A DNA stretch of 64,000 nucleotides from Rhodococcus sovatensis (GTDB taxonomy: Bacteria; Actinomycetota; Actinomycetes; Mycobacteriales; Mycobacteriaceae): contig NZ_CP147846.1 of assembly GCF_037327425.1 (NCBI RefSeq), forward strand, positions 5,580,001 through 5,644,000, written 5' to 3'. The translations under genes and the position numbers were made by a program. Position 1 is the first letter of the stretch, and the number at the start of each line of letters is the position of its first letter. The notes under the pieces are model-generated. The model did not search any database. It worked only from the letters and a program-made list of their open reading frames with translations, and was not told the origin of the DNA. Positions 25,226 to 34,763 of this stretch are shown one piece after another.

Positions 25226-25717
25226 ATGCGTCGCTTTGTCCGCACCACTGTCTTGGCCTCGACGGCCGCGATCGCCGCCGCTGTCGGTGCGGTCGCCCTC
25301 GCACCCATGGCGTCGGCTCAGGAGGATCCGGCTCCCATGCCCTTCGGGTCGTCCGTCGCGCAATCGCCTGACCTGGTCGTCACGGTCGCTGCCATCTGCG
25401 ATCCGCGCGACGGAGATCTCGGCGGCGATGTCGCAGCTCTTCAGATCGACGTCGACAACGTCGGCACGGGCGACGCATCCAACGTCGCCACCAACTACGT
25501 CGTGCTTCCCGAAGCGCCCGGAGTCATCAACGAAGATGTCATCAAGGCGGGCGAAGGGGTCACGTACACGATTCCGAGCGCCGACGAGGTGTGGCAGTCG
25601 CGACCGGGTGGAGCTGCAGTGTTCTCGCCGCAGTTCGACGCCAACTACCCGGACAACGTCGCCTTCGGCCTCCTGAGCATCAACTGCGAGCCGGAGGACG
25701 TGCCCGAGGGCGAGTAA
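25226..25717 (+). CDS. Small secreted protein, unknown function
   Basis: 163 residues; AGGAG lies seven bases before the ATG. A typical Sec signal peptide with an Arg-rich start (MRRFVRTTVLASTAAIAAAV, cleavage after MASAQ or nearby). The mature part of about 130 residues is acidic, has two Cys (AAICDPRDGD and SINCEPED) that could form a disulphide, and a beta-strand-rich, CARDB/DUF11-like pattern (LQIDVDNVGTGDASNVATNY). No catalytic motif is visible. It probably has its own promoter in 24986-25225. Confidence 0.7.
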   Translation: MRRFVRTTVLASTAAIAAAVGAVALAPMASAQEDPAPMPFGSSVAQSPDLVVTVAAICDPRDGDLGGDVAALQIDVDNVGTGDASNVATNYVVLPEAPGVINEDVIKAGEGVTYTIPSADEVWQSRPGGAAVFSPQFDANYPDNVAFGLLSINCEPEDVPEGE

Positions 25718-25788
25718 CCCTAGTTCGGTCCCACCAACTGCGCCGTGACGAGCATCTGCCGTCGCGGCGCAGTGCTGTGCCCTGTGGG

Positions 25789-25857
25789 GGCCTCCGGCCC
25801 CAGTGGCGCGATTGAGTGCATTCCAGTGCACTTATCCGCGCCACTGGAGGCGGAGCC
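25789..25857. repeat. Palindromic repeat with GCGCCACTGG/GGCGGAGCC arms, copy 1
   Basis: Left arm GGCCTCCGGCCCCAGTGGCG then CGATTGAGTGCA; right arm TGCACTTATCCGCGCCACTG then GAGGCGGAGCC. The arms are imperfect inverted repeats separated by only a few bases, giving a long hairpin. The same element occurs at 42936-43001 and, with a decayed left arm, at 55396-55452. Confidence 0.7.
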
Positions 25858-25907
25858 GACCTGCCGGGAACAAATCTGCGAAACCCTCCGTTGTGCACTT
25901 CGACAGC

Positions 25908-25983
25908 CTTGAGTGGATGAGGCTCAAGTCCGAGTTGACAGAAGTTCGAAATGTCTTGCAGACTTGAGCGCAGTTCGCTCAGC
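25908..25983 (+). promoter_or_regulatory. dnaK promoter with two HAIR (HspR) operators
   Basis: CTTGAGT-N7-GCTCAAG at 25908-25928 closely matches the HAIR consensus CTTGAGT-N7-ACTCAAG. A second, weaker site CTTGAGC-N7-GCTCAGC lies at 25963-25983. A TTGACA -35 element sits between them at 25935, with a poor -10 about 18 bases on (CAGACT). HspR, encoded last in this operon, is expected to repress from these sites with DnaK as co-repressor. Confidence 0.85.
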
Positions 25984-26019
25984 TAGGGACTTACCAAGCA
26001 ACAAACAGGAGGAAACACT

Positions 26020-27857
<1,838 letters not shown>

Positions 27858-27861
<4 letters not shown>

Positions 27862-28526
27862 CCCCCCGCGACACCGAGCAGGATCTGCAGAATACCGAGC
27901 AAGAACCGGTCACTTTCGTGGACAAGCGAAAGATCGATCCCGAGACCGGTGCAGCACGGGAAGGGGACGCAGTTCCGGAGCCCTTTGCGGGTACCGGGGC
28001 TGCGCCCCAGCCCGGCTCGGTGGACGCGGAGGGATCCGATGTAGTGGCAGTCGAGGGTGAAGTCGAGGAAGACCCGCGGGACACGCAGGTCACCGAGCTC
28101 ACCGCCGATCTGCAGCGCGTATCGGCCGAGTACGCCAACTACCGGCGTCGCACCGATCGCGAGAAGCAGACAGGTGCCGAGAACGCGAAAGCGTCCGTCA
28201 TCTCCCAGCTGCTTCCCGTCCTCGACGACCTGGAGCGGGCCCGCCAGCACGGTGATCTCGAAACCGGTCCGCTCAAGGCCGTGGCTGACAAGTTGGCCGG
28301 GGTGTTCTCGAACATCGGTCTGAGCACGTTCGGAGCCGTGGGCGACGCCTTCGACCCCGCCATCCACGAGGCCGTCTCCCATGAGGGTGACGGCAGCAGC
28401 CCCGTCGTCGGAACGCTGATGCGTCCGGGCTACAAGCTCGGTGAGCGTGTTCTGCGGACCGCGATGGTCGGCGTCGTAGATGATGCTGGACAAGAGTCGG
28501 GTGCCGATGCGCCCGACGAGAAGTAA
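27858..28526 (+). CDS. grpE: Nucleotide exchange factor GrpE
   Basis: 222 residues from a GTG overlapping the dnaK stop. An N-terminal disordered acidic region of about 75 residues is followed by the GrpE coiled coil (TELTADLQRVSAEYANYRRR) and the beta-domain (VGDAFDPAIHEAVSHEGDG; GYKLGERVLRTAMVGV). It releases ADP from DnaK. It has a long N-terminal extension, as in related actinomycetes. Confidence 0.97.
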
Positions 28527-28557
28527 ACAGAAATAGCGCGAGAGGAGGAAACGCCCG

Positions 28558-29733
28558 GTGAGCCAGCGGGAGTGGATCGAGAAGGACTTCTACAAGGAGC
28601 TGGGCGTTTCCTCCAGCGCGAGTGCAGAAGAGATCAAGAAGGCCTACCGAAAGTTGGCAAGGGACAACCATCCTGACGCCAACCCCGGCAATGCTGCCGC
28701 CGAAGAGAAATTCAAAGCTGTCAGTGAGGCCCACGCGGTCCTTGCCGACCCTGCCAAGCGGACCGAGTACGACGAAGCGAGACGGCTCTTCGCCTCCGGT
28801 GGCTTCGGCCGCCAGGGAGGTGGATTCAACCCCAACGCAGGCGGATTCGGCGGCGGTGGTCAGACTTTCGACGTCGGCGACATCTTCGGTCAGGGCGGTG
28901 GCGACGGCGGCATCGGAGACCTGTTCGGTGGCCTGTTCAATCGCGGCGGAACACAGCAGCGCCCCGCAGGCACCAGACCCCGGCGTGGCAGCGACGTCGA
29001 AACCGAGACCACACTCGGCTTCCGAGAAGCCACGCAGGGTGTGACGGTTCCGCTCAGGCTCACCAGTCCGTCATCGTGCACGACGTGCCACGGCAGCGGA
29101 GCAAAGCCAGGAACCAGCCCCCGTGTGTGCCCCAAGTGCAACGGCGCCGGCGTCGTCAACCGCAACCAGGGGGCGTTCGGCTTCAGCGAGCCGTGCGACG
29201 ACTGCCGCGGAACCGGATCCATCATCGACGACCCGTGCGCGGATTGCCGCGGCAGCGGCGTCCAGAATCGGACCCGCACCATCACCGTTCGAGTGCCACC
29301 AGGCGTGTCCGACGGCCAGAAGATCCGGCTCGCAGGTCAAGGCGAGGCGGGACTGCGCGGTGCTCCCTCGGGCGACCTGTACGTCACCGTTCGGGTTCGA
29401 CCGGACAAGGTGTTCGGCCGCACCGGCGACGACCTCACGGTCACCGTTCCGGTCAGTTACGGCGAGCTTGTACTCGGAACGACTCTGTCGGTTCCGACGC
29501 TCGACGGACGGGTCGGTGTGAAGGTTCCGCCCGGCACCGTGGACGGACGAGTCCTGCGAGTGCGCGGTCGTGGCGTGCCGAAGAAGACCGGCAACCCCGG
29601 TGATCTCATGGTCACCGTCAAGGTCGCGGTCCCTCAGAAGCTCGACGATCCGGCAACCGAAGCATTGCGGGCGTATCTGGAAGCGGAGAAGGCCAGCGGA
29701 TTCGATCCGCGGGCAGGATGGGCAGGTGCATGA
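28558..29733 (+). CDS. dnaJ: Co-chaperone DnaJ (type I)
   Basis: 391 residues from a GTG with GAGGAGGAAA upstream. J domain with the HPD triad (ARDNHPDANP), a long Gly/Phe-rich linker (about 80-140), four zinc-binding CxxCxGxG repeats (CTTCHGSG, CPKCNGAG, CDDCRGTG, CADCRGSG) and the C-terminal substrate domains. It stimulates DnaK ATPase and delivers clients. It corresponds to DnaJ1 of mycobacteria by position in the dnaK operon. Confidence 0.97.
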   Translation: MSQREWIEKDFYKELGVSSSASAEEIKKAYRKLARDNHPDANPGNAAAEEKFKAVSEAHAVLADPAKRTEYDEARRLFASGGFGRQGGGFNPNAGGFGGGGQTFDVGDIFGQGGGDGGIGDLFGGLFNRGGTQQRPAGTRPRRGSDVETETTLGFREATQGVTVPLRLTSPSSCTTCHGSGAKPGTSPRVCPKCNGAGVVNRNQGAFGFSEPCDDCRGTGSIIDDPCADCRGSGVQNRTRTITVRVPPGVSDGQKIRLAGQGEAGLRGAPSGDLYVTVRVRPDKVFGRTGDDLTVTVPVSYGELVLGTTLSVPTLDGRVGVKVPPGTVDGRVLRVRGRGVPKKTGNPGDLMVTVKVAVPQKLDDPATEALRAYLEAEKASGFDPRAGWAGA

Positions 29734-30134
29734 TGCCGGTGCCGCCTGCACCCCCTCCTCCCCAGGGCGATCCTGACGCGCAGGTTTTCGTCATCTCCGT
29801 CGCAGCCCAGCTCGCGGGGATGCACGCGCAGACCTTGCGGACCTACGACCGACTCGGGTTGGTGACGCCGCATCGCACCACCGGTGGTGGGCGTCGGTAC
29901 TCGCCGCGAGACGTCGCGCTGCTCCGCGAGGTTCAGCGGCTGTCGCAGGACGAAGGAGTCAACCTCGCGGGCATCAAGCGCATCATCGAACTGTCCAACC
30001 AGGTCGAGGCACTGCAAGCCCGAGTGGGTGAGCTCGCGCAGGAACTGGCGAACGTGCACGCGAGCTATCGTCGCGATCTCGTGCCGGTTCAGCGCAGCGC
30101 CCTGGTCGTCTGGAAGCCGCGAAACCAGCGCTGA
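29730..30134 (+). CDS. hspR: Heat-shock repressor HspR (MerR family)
   Basis: 134 residues; the ATG at 29730 overlaps the dnaJ stop (ATGATG; the second ATG at 29733 is equally possible). MerR-type winged helix: VFVISVAAQLAGMHAQTLRT, YDRLGLVTPHRTTGGGRRYS, then a helical dimerisation segment (LIELSNQ-like heptads) and a basic end. Represses its own operon through the HAIR boxes upstream of dnaK. Last gene of the operon; an intergenic repeat cluster follows. Confidence 0.96.
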   Translation: MMPVPPAPPPPQGDPDAQVFVISVAAQLAGMHAQTLRTYDRLGLVTPHRTTGGGRRYSPRDVALLREVQRLSQDEGVNLAGIKRIIELSNQVEALQARVGELAQELANVHASYRRDLVPVQRSALVVWKPRNQR

Positions 30135-30151
30135 GCTGCGGCCTAGGTGTG

Positions 30152-30363
30152 GGCGGCTGGAAGGTGCGCGTTCGGCCGGTTTTGAGACCGAATGAGTCGT
30201 TCGGTCACTCGGGGGTCAGCCCGCGAGGTGACCGAATGAGTCGTTCGCTCCCGTGAGGGTCAGCCCGCGCAGGTTCCAGCGAGCGCGCGGGTTGCAACCT
30301 GCGCCCCGGCTGGAAGGTGCGCGTCGGGCCCTGGAGGTGACCGAATGAGACATTCGGTCACCG
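30152..30363. repeat. Cluster of GACCGAATGAG palindromes and direct repeats
   Basis: Three related palindromes: GACCGAATGAGTCGTTCGGT at 30187-30206, a half-decayed GGTGACCGAATGAGTCGTTC at 30227-30246, and GGTGACCGAATGAGACATTC continuing GGTCACC at 30336-30362. They are interleaved with two copies each of GGCTGGAAGGTGCGCG (30155, 30308) and GGGTCAGCCCGCG. It fills the gap between hspR and nos; no gene is seen. Such elements are dispersed in rhodococcal genomes as far as I recall; here they may act as convergent terminators. Confidence 0.7.
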
Positions 30364-30398
30364 GGAGGGGCGCCGGACGACACCGCACCCCCGACACC

Positions 30399-31538
30399 TC
30401 ATGAGAAGGGGCAGCCCGCCGAACCCCTGGCGACGAAATTCGGCCTGATGTCCAGGTCCGGCGGATCGTAGAGCCTGTGGAACGTCGGAGTGATTCCCGA
30501 CGACATCGGCGGATTCACCCACGACCAATCCGTCGGGCATTCTCGTCCGGCCTGTGCCTCGCGATCGACATGGTCGACGAACTGTTTGGCGACGGTGTGG
30601 TGGTCGACCATGTACGCCCCCGCCTCACGGAAGCTGTGGATGACTGCGCGGTTGAGCTCGACGAGCGCACGATCCTTCCAGAGTGTGCGGTCGGAGCTCA
30701 TGTCGAGACGGAGCTTCTTCGCGATGGTCGGCAGCATGTCGTATCGATCGGTGTCACTGAAGTTTCGTGCGCCGACTTCGGTGTTGACATACCACCCGTT
30801 GAACGGCGCGCAGGGATACCGAACGCCCCCGATCTCCAGGTCCATGTTGGAGACTGCTGGGACTGCGTGCCATTTGAGCCCGAGCCCGGCGAACCACCGG
30901 TAGTTGGGGTGCTCCAGCGCGACCTCCATCACCAACTCGCGCGGCACCTCGAACCACTGGATCGGCTCGTCGGGCGTCGAGATCATCAACGGGAGGACGT
31001 CGAAGGGGGTTCCCTCGCCGCGCCAGCCCAGTCGTGACGCGAGCTCGGTGAGCTCGACGTGCGCGGGGTCGCCGACGATGGTGCCGTCCACGCCCCGGTA
31101 CCCGGCGTATCGGATCAGCTGCGGACTGATGATCCGATACTCGCGCCCGTCGGGCAACGGCGTCGGGCCGACGGTGACGATGGACTGCAGAGCGCCACCG
31201 TTGGTCGCGACTCGTAGGTGCTCGAAGCATGCCTCGGCGATCTCCGCGGCCGTGGTGGCGCGACGCGCGTCGAGCAGCTTGAGTGTGCGCCAGTGCTTGC
31301 GTCCGACGCATCGTGCATGGTTTCGCCAGGCGATCTTTGCGCCGATCAGAATTTCCTCGGCCGACTGGACGTACGTTCCGGTGGCTCGGAGTTCGGCCAA
31401 TGCCTGCGTCGTGCGCTCGGCGGGGAGGTGGCGTAGCTCCGGTAGGTCGAAGAATTCGCGACATTCGGCGAGTCGCCGGGCGAGGAGGGATTCGTCTATC
31501 ACTGGTTCTTTCAAGCCCACCCCGACAGTGAGAGTCAC
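30399..31538 (-). CDS. nos: Bacterial nitric oxide synthase, oxygenase domain
   Basis: 379 residues from a GTG. Hallmarks of NOS oxygenase: heme-thiolate Cys77 in WRNHARCVGRKHW, the substrate-binding segment FNGWYVNTEVGARN with Glu254 for arginine, and conserved runs near the C-terminus (DHHTVAKQFVDH; CPTDWSWVNPPMS). It has no calmodulin or reductase domain, like other bacterial NOS, and should oxidise L-arginine to citrulline and NO using an external electron donor and a pterin. It is divergent from a flavohaemoglobin and a small FNR-type reductase, which may supply electrons or remove NO. Confidence 0.95.
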   Translation of the reverse strand: MTLTVGVGLKEPVIDESLLARRLAECREFFDLPELRHLPAERTTQALAELRATGTYVQSAEEILIGAKIAWRNHARCVGRKHWRTLKLLDARRATTAAEIAEACFEHLRVATNGGALQSIVTVGPTPLPDGREYRIISPQLIRYAGYRGVDGTIVGDPAHVELTELASRLGWRGEGTPFDVLPLMISTPDEPIQWFEVPRELVMEVALEHPNYRWFAGLGLKWHAVPAVSNMDLEIGGVRYPCAPFNGWYVNTEVGARNFSDTDRYDMLPTIAKKLRLDMSSDRTLWKDRALVELNRAVIHSFREAGAYMVDHHTVAKQFVDHVDREAQAGRECPTDWSWVNPPMSSGITPTFHRLYDPPDLDIRPNFVARGSAGCPFS

Positions 31539-31882
31539 GATTCGCCTACCCCGTTTCGATTGGCATCAGTCCGATCTTGATCGACGCTGCGAATCCTAGG
31601 GCCTCGAACAACTACTGGAAAGGCCGAATGCGGATGCGGGGCAATCGGTTTCGATCGGGCAGTTGGTTACGACGTCCGTTTCGGGCAATGTGACGGTTAC
31701 TGCCGCGTGAATCCGACGGTCGAATTTTCTCGATACGTCAGTGTGCGAGAGCTGGGCTAGACTCCCAGGCAATTGCAGCGATTGCCGTGCTCGGCGTTGC
31801 GCGCTGGCTGTCGAACGCCTTCAATCACACGTAGGCGAGCTGAAGGCTGCTTGGCCTGAAGGTGGATAGGGGTTTTCGAGAG
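31539..31882. other. Divergent promoter region, nos / flavohaemoglobin
   Basis: 344 bases, no gene. An AT-richer part lies around 31690-31765. TAGACT at 31758 could serve as a -10 for the flavohaemoglobin. No clear NsrR or NorR site was recognised by eye. Confidence 0.5.
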
Positions 31883-33043
31883 ATGGATGCTCGAGCAATT
31901 TCGCTTGTGCGAACGACGTTCAAGGCCGTCGCGGCTGTGGAGGGCGGGCCCGAGAAGCTGACGCGTTCTTTCTACGCAATTCTCTTCGCTCGACATCCTG
32001 CTGTCCGCGACTTCTTTCCAGCCTCGATGGTGACGCAGCGCGACAAGCTGGTGACGGCCATCGCATATGCGATCGACCAATTGGAAGATCTCGATCGGCT
32101 GCTGCCGTTTCTCGCGCAATTGGGGCGGGACCATCGCAAGTACGGCATCGTCGACGCCCACTATGCGGCCGTCGGCGATGCTCTGATCACTGCCCTCGAG
32201 CAGTTCGCCGGCAACGAGATCTGGACGGAAGAGGTAGACGCGGCCTGGCGCGACGTCATCTCGGTCATGGCCGGAACGATGATCGAAGCCGCCGAGGCCG
32301 ACGACGGGCCTCCGGTGTGGCAGGGAACGGTCGTCGATCACATTCGAGTGCTCGACGACGTCTCGGTCATCAGGTTGAAGCTCGACGAACCGTTGGACTA
32401 CAGCGCAGGTCAGTATGTAAGCGTCTCCATTCCGAGCAGACCTCGCATGTGGCGATACCTGTCGCCGGCGATCCCAGCGAACTCGGCAGGCGAAATCGAG
32501 TTCCACATTCGACGAGTCTCCGGCGGCTGGGTCAGCCCGGCACTGGTCGCGAGCACCGCGGTGGGTGATCGGTGGACCGTCGGATCTCCGTTGGGCACCA
32601 TGACACGGCACACCGCGGGGGGACGCGACCGGCTGCTGATCGCGTCGGGCACCGGCATTGCACCGGTGCGGGCACAGCTGATGGAGATGGCGAGCCGAAC
32701 CGACAACCCGCGTGTGCACGTGTTCTACGGTGGCCGCTACCCGTGCGACTTGTACGACCTGCCGATCCTCCAACAGATCGCCGCGACCAATCCGTGGTTG
32801 TCGGTCATCGGAATAGTCGAAGAAGAAACCGACCCCTGGTGGTACGACGGCCCGCAGTATCGGCCGACGCCGGGTGGCTCGTCGCCGATCGTCGGGCAGA
32901 TCGGCAAGGTCGTCGCCGAGTTCGGCCGGTGGACCGACCGTGACATTCAGATCGTCGGTTCGCCGTCGATGATCAACACCACCAAGTTTCGGCTGCAAGG
33001 GGCAGGGGTCGATCTCTCGACGGTCCGTCACGACCCCTGGTGA
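31883..33043 (+). CDS. Flavohaemoglobin (globin plus FAD/NAD reductase)
   Basis: 386 residues from the ATG at 31883 (AGGGG about ten bases upstream; a GTG at 31862 is also in frame). Globin domain with Tyr31 (B10, FYAILF), Gln52 (E7, VTQRDKL) and proximal His84 (GRDHRKYG), the NO-dioxygenase set. A ferredoxin-reductase-type FAD domain follows, then an NAD domain (IASGTGIAPVRAQL near 255). The usual RxYS flavin motif reads RYLS at 191-194, so the Tyr is replaced by Leu. Expected role: NO to nitrate with O2 and NAD(P)H. Beside nos it may detoxify self-made NO or act as a reductase partner. Confidence 0.9.
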   Translation: MDARAISLVRTTFKAVAAVEGGPEKLTRSFYAILFARHPAVRDFFPASMVTQRDKLVTAIAYAIDQLEDLDRLLPFLAQLGRDHRKYGIVDAHYAAVGDALITALEQFAGNEIWTEEVDAAWRDVISVMAGTMIEAAEADDGPPVWQGTVVDHIRVLDDVSVIRLKLDEPLDYSAGQYVSVSIPSRPRMWRYLSPAIPANSAGEIEFHIRRVSGGWVSPALVASTAVGDRWTVGSPLGTMTRHTAGGRDRLLIASGTGIAPVRAQLMEMASRTDNPRVHVFYGGRYPCDLYDLPILQQIAATNPWLSVIGIVEEETDPWWYDGPQYRPTPGGSSPIVGQIGKVVAEFGRWTDRDIQIVGSPSMINTTKFRLQGAGVDLSTVRHDPW

Positions 33044-33107
33044 CCACAGCCTCCCTGACCTGCCCGCCTGGTCGGTGAAGCCACCGGCGCCACATATCCT
33101 GGAGCCC

Positions 33108-33854
33108 ATGCAGACGTGGAATTCCGAGGTGGTGCAGTACCACCGACTTCGCAACGACCTGGCCGTCATTCGACTCGTCGGAGATGCGATCCCGTTCTCC
33201 GCGGGCCAGTCTCTCGAAGTCACCGTTCCGCAGAACGCACGCCTGCGCCGTCGGTACTCGCCCGCGCTGCCACCCTCTCTCGACGGCAAGCTCGAGTTTC
33301 ACGTCAGAGCCGTGCCGGCCGGTTGGGTGAGCGGGTCGATCGTCAACGAGACCAGGCCGGGAGATATCTGGCAGTTGACCAATCCCGCCGGTGCGCTTCG
33401 CGTCGACGACTCGGGACGTGACGTCGTCATGATTGCAGGCGGAACCGGGCTGGCGCCGATGCGATCGCTCATCCTGGATCTGGCCCGACGCGAATCACCG
33501 CCGTCGGTCACGCTGTTCGTCGGCGGTCGATCGCCACGCGACCTCTATGCCGCCGATCTGCTGTGGATCTTGGCGTCCGAGCTGCCGTGGTTGACGGTGA
33601 TCCCCGTTGTCGATCAGCTTTCCGATCCGTGGGCGCCGGATCGCTGGCACGACACGATCCGCGGTGAGATCGACGGTGCTTCAGGAGTTTTCGGGCCCGA
33701 GCATTGCTGGGAAGGGAGCTTGGCCGACGTCATGAGCGTGCAGGAGCCGTTCACCGAGCATCAGGTACTGGTGTGCGGTTCGCCAGGGATGGAGGCGGCG
33801 ACTGTTGCCGCACTCGTCGGCAACGGGACTCCGGTCGAGGCGATCGTGCGCTGA
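33108..33854 (+). CDS. Stand-alone FAD/NAD(P)H reductase of the FNR family
   Basis: 248 residues from the ATG at 33108 (GGAG three bases upstream). It looks like the reductase half of the preceding flavohaemoglobin without the globin: RRRYSPALPP (canonical RxYS FAD motif near 48), GWVSGSIVN, IAGGTGLAPMRSLI (NAD(P)-binding, near 110) and a C-terminal CGSPGMEAA. It starts 64 bases after the flavohaemoglobin stop, so probably the same transcript. Likely an electron-transfer protein; NOS or the globin are possible partners, but no partner is shown by sequence. Confidence 0.8.
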   Translation: MQTWNSEVVQYHRLRNDLAVIRLVGDAIPFSAGQSLEVTVPQNARLRRRYSPALPPSLDGKLEFHVRAVPAGWVSGSIVNETRPGDIWQLTNPAGALRVDDSGRDVVMIAGGTGLAPMRSLILDLARRESPPSVTLFVGGRSPRDLYAADLLWILASELPWLTVIPVVDQLSDPWAPDRWHDTIRGEIDGASGVFGPEHCWEGSLADVMSVQEPFTEHQVLVCGSPGMEAATVAALVGNGTPVEAIVR

Positions 33855-33864
33855 CGCTGGAGAC

Positions 33865-34680
33865 TTACCGCCCCTCGAACGACGGCTTTCGCTTCTCGGC
33901 GAAGGCACGCGGTCCCTCTTTGGCGTCGTTGCTCTTGAAGACCTCGACGCCGAGTTCGGCGTCGATCTGGAATGCCGCCTCCTCGTGCATGCCCTCGGTG
34001 TCGCGGATGGTCTTCAGGATTGCCTGCACTGCGAGCGGACCGTTCGCGGCAATCTGCTCGGCCAGTTCCAGCGCTTTGTCCAGCGCTTGACCGTCTGGCA
34101 CCACGTGTCCGATCAATCCGATCTGCAACGCCTCGGCGGCTCGAATGTGCCTGCCCGTCAGCAGAATATCGGCCGCGATGGTGTACGGAATCTGCCGGAC
34201 GAGGCGGACGGCTGATCCGCCGAGTGGGAAGAGACCCCACTTGGCCTCGGACACACCGAACTTTGCGCTCTCTCCTGCGACGCGGATGTCGGTGCCCTGA
34301 AGGATCTCGGTACCGCCCGCGATCGCGGGCCCTTCGACCGCCGCGATCAGCGGCTTGGTGAGCCTGCGCCCCTTCAATAGGGCCTCGATCTTGGACATGT
34401 CCCATCCGCCCGAGGAAAAACTGTCACCCGGGTGCGTGGACGTCATCGCTTTCAGGTCCGCACCCGCACAGAACGCTCCGCCGGCGCCGGTAAGGATCGC
34501 GACTCGGATGTCGGGATCGGCATCGACCTGGTCCCAGGCGTCGCGCATGATTGCCATCATTTCGCCGGAGAGCGCGTTGCGGGCCTCGGGACGGTTCATC
34601 GTCACGATGAGAACGTGGCCACGCTTCTCGACGAGCGCGTGTGCTGATTTCGCAGATGTTTCCGGTGCGATCGACGACAC
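33865..34680 (-). CDS. echA19: Enoyl-CoA hydratase, EchA19-like (sterol side chain)
   Basis: 271 residues from a GTG (GGGAG nine bases upstream). Crotonase fold: oxyanion-hole segment FCAGADLKAM and both catalytic Glu residues in GGTEILQGTDIR and GVSEAKWGLFP. Divergent from fadD19, exactly as echA19 (Rv3516) and fadD19 (Rv3515c) are in M. tuberculosis. Hydrates 2-enoyl-CoA intermediates, here probably of the sterol side chain. The shared 80-base promoter region contains a KstR-like box. Confidence 0.85.
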   Translation of the reverse strand: MSSIAPETSAKSAHALVEKRGHVLIVTMNRPEARNALSGEMMAIMRDAWDQVDADPDIRVAILTGAGGAFCAGADLKAMTSTHPGDSFSSGGWDMSKIEALLKGRRLTKPLIAAVEGPAIAGGTEILQGTDIRVAGESAKFGVSEAKWGLFPLGGSAVRLVRQIPYTIAADILLTGRHIRAAEALQIGLIGHVVPDGQALDKALELAEQIAANGPLAVQAILKTIRDTEGMHEEAAFQIDAELGVEVFKSNDAKEGPRAFAEKRKPSFEGR

Positions 34681-34725
34681 TGTTCAGTACTCCCAGTCTG
34701 TGTGACCTGCGTCTCCAATTGGCTA

Positions 34726-34763
34726 TTGCCAGAAACGATAACACGTTCTATTTTTGACACGTG
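34726..34763 (+). promoter_or_regulatory. KstR-controlled, apparently leaderless fadD19 promoter
   Basis: TTGCCA at 34726, 17-base spacer, TATTTT at 34749-34754, which places the start point at the GTG at 34761. A KstR-like box ATAACACGTTCTAT covers 34738-34751 and overlaps the -10. No Shine-Dalgarno precedes the GTG. Confidence 0.7.

Larger units (their letters stand above)
25718..26019. other. Intergenic region upstream of dnaK
   Basis: 302 bases containing one copy of the GCGCCACTGG palindromic repeat (25789-25857), then the dnaK promoter and HspR boxes. No gene is seen. Confidence 0.8.
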
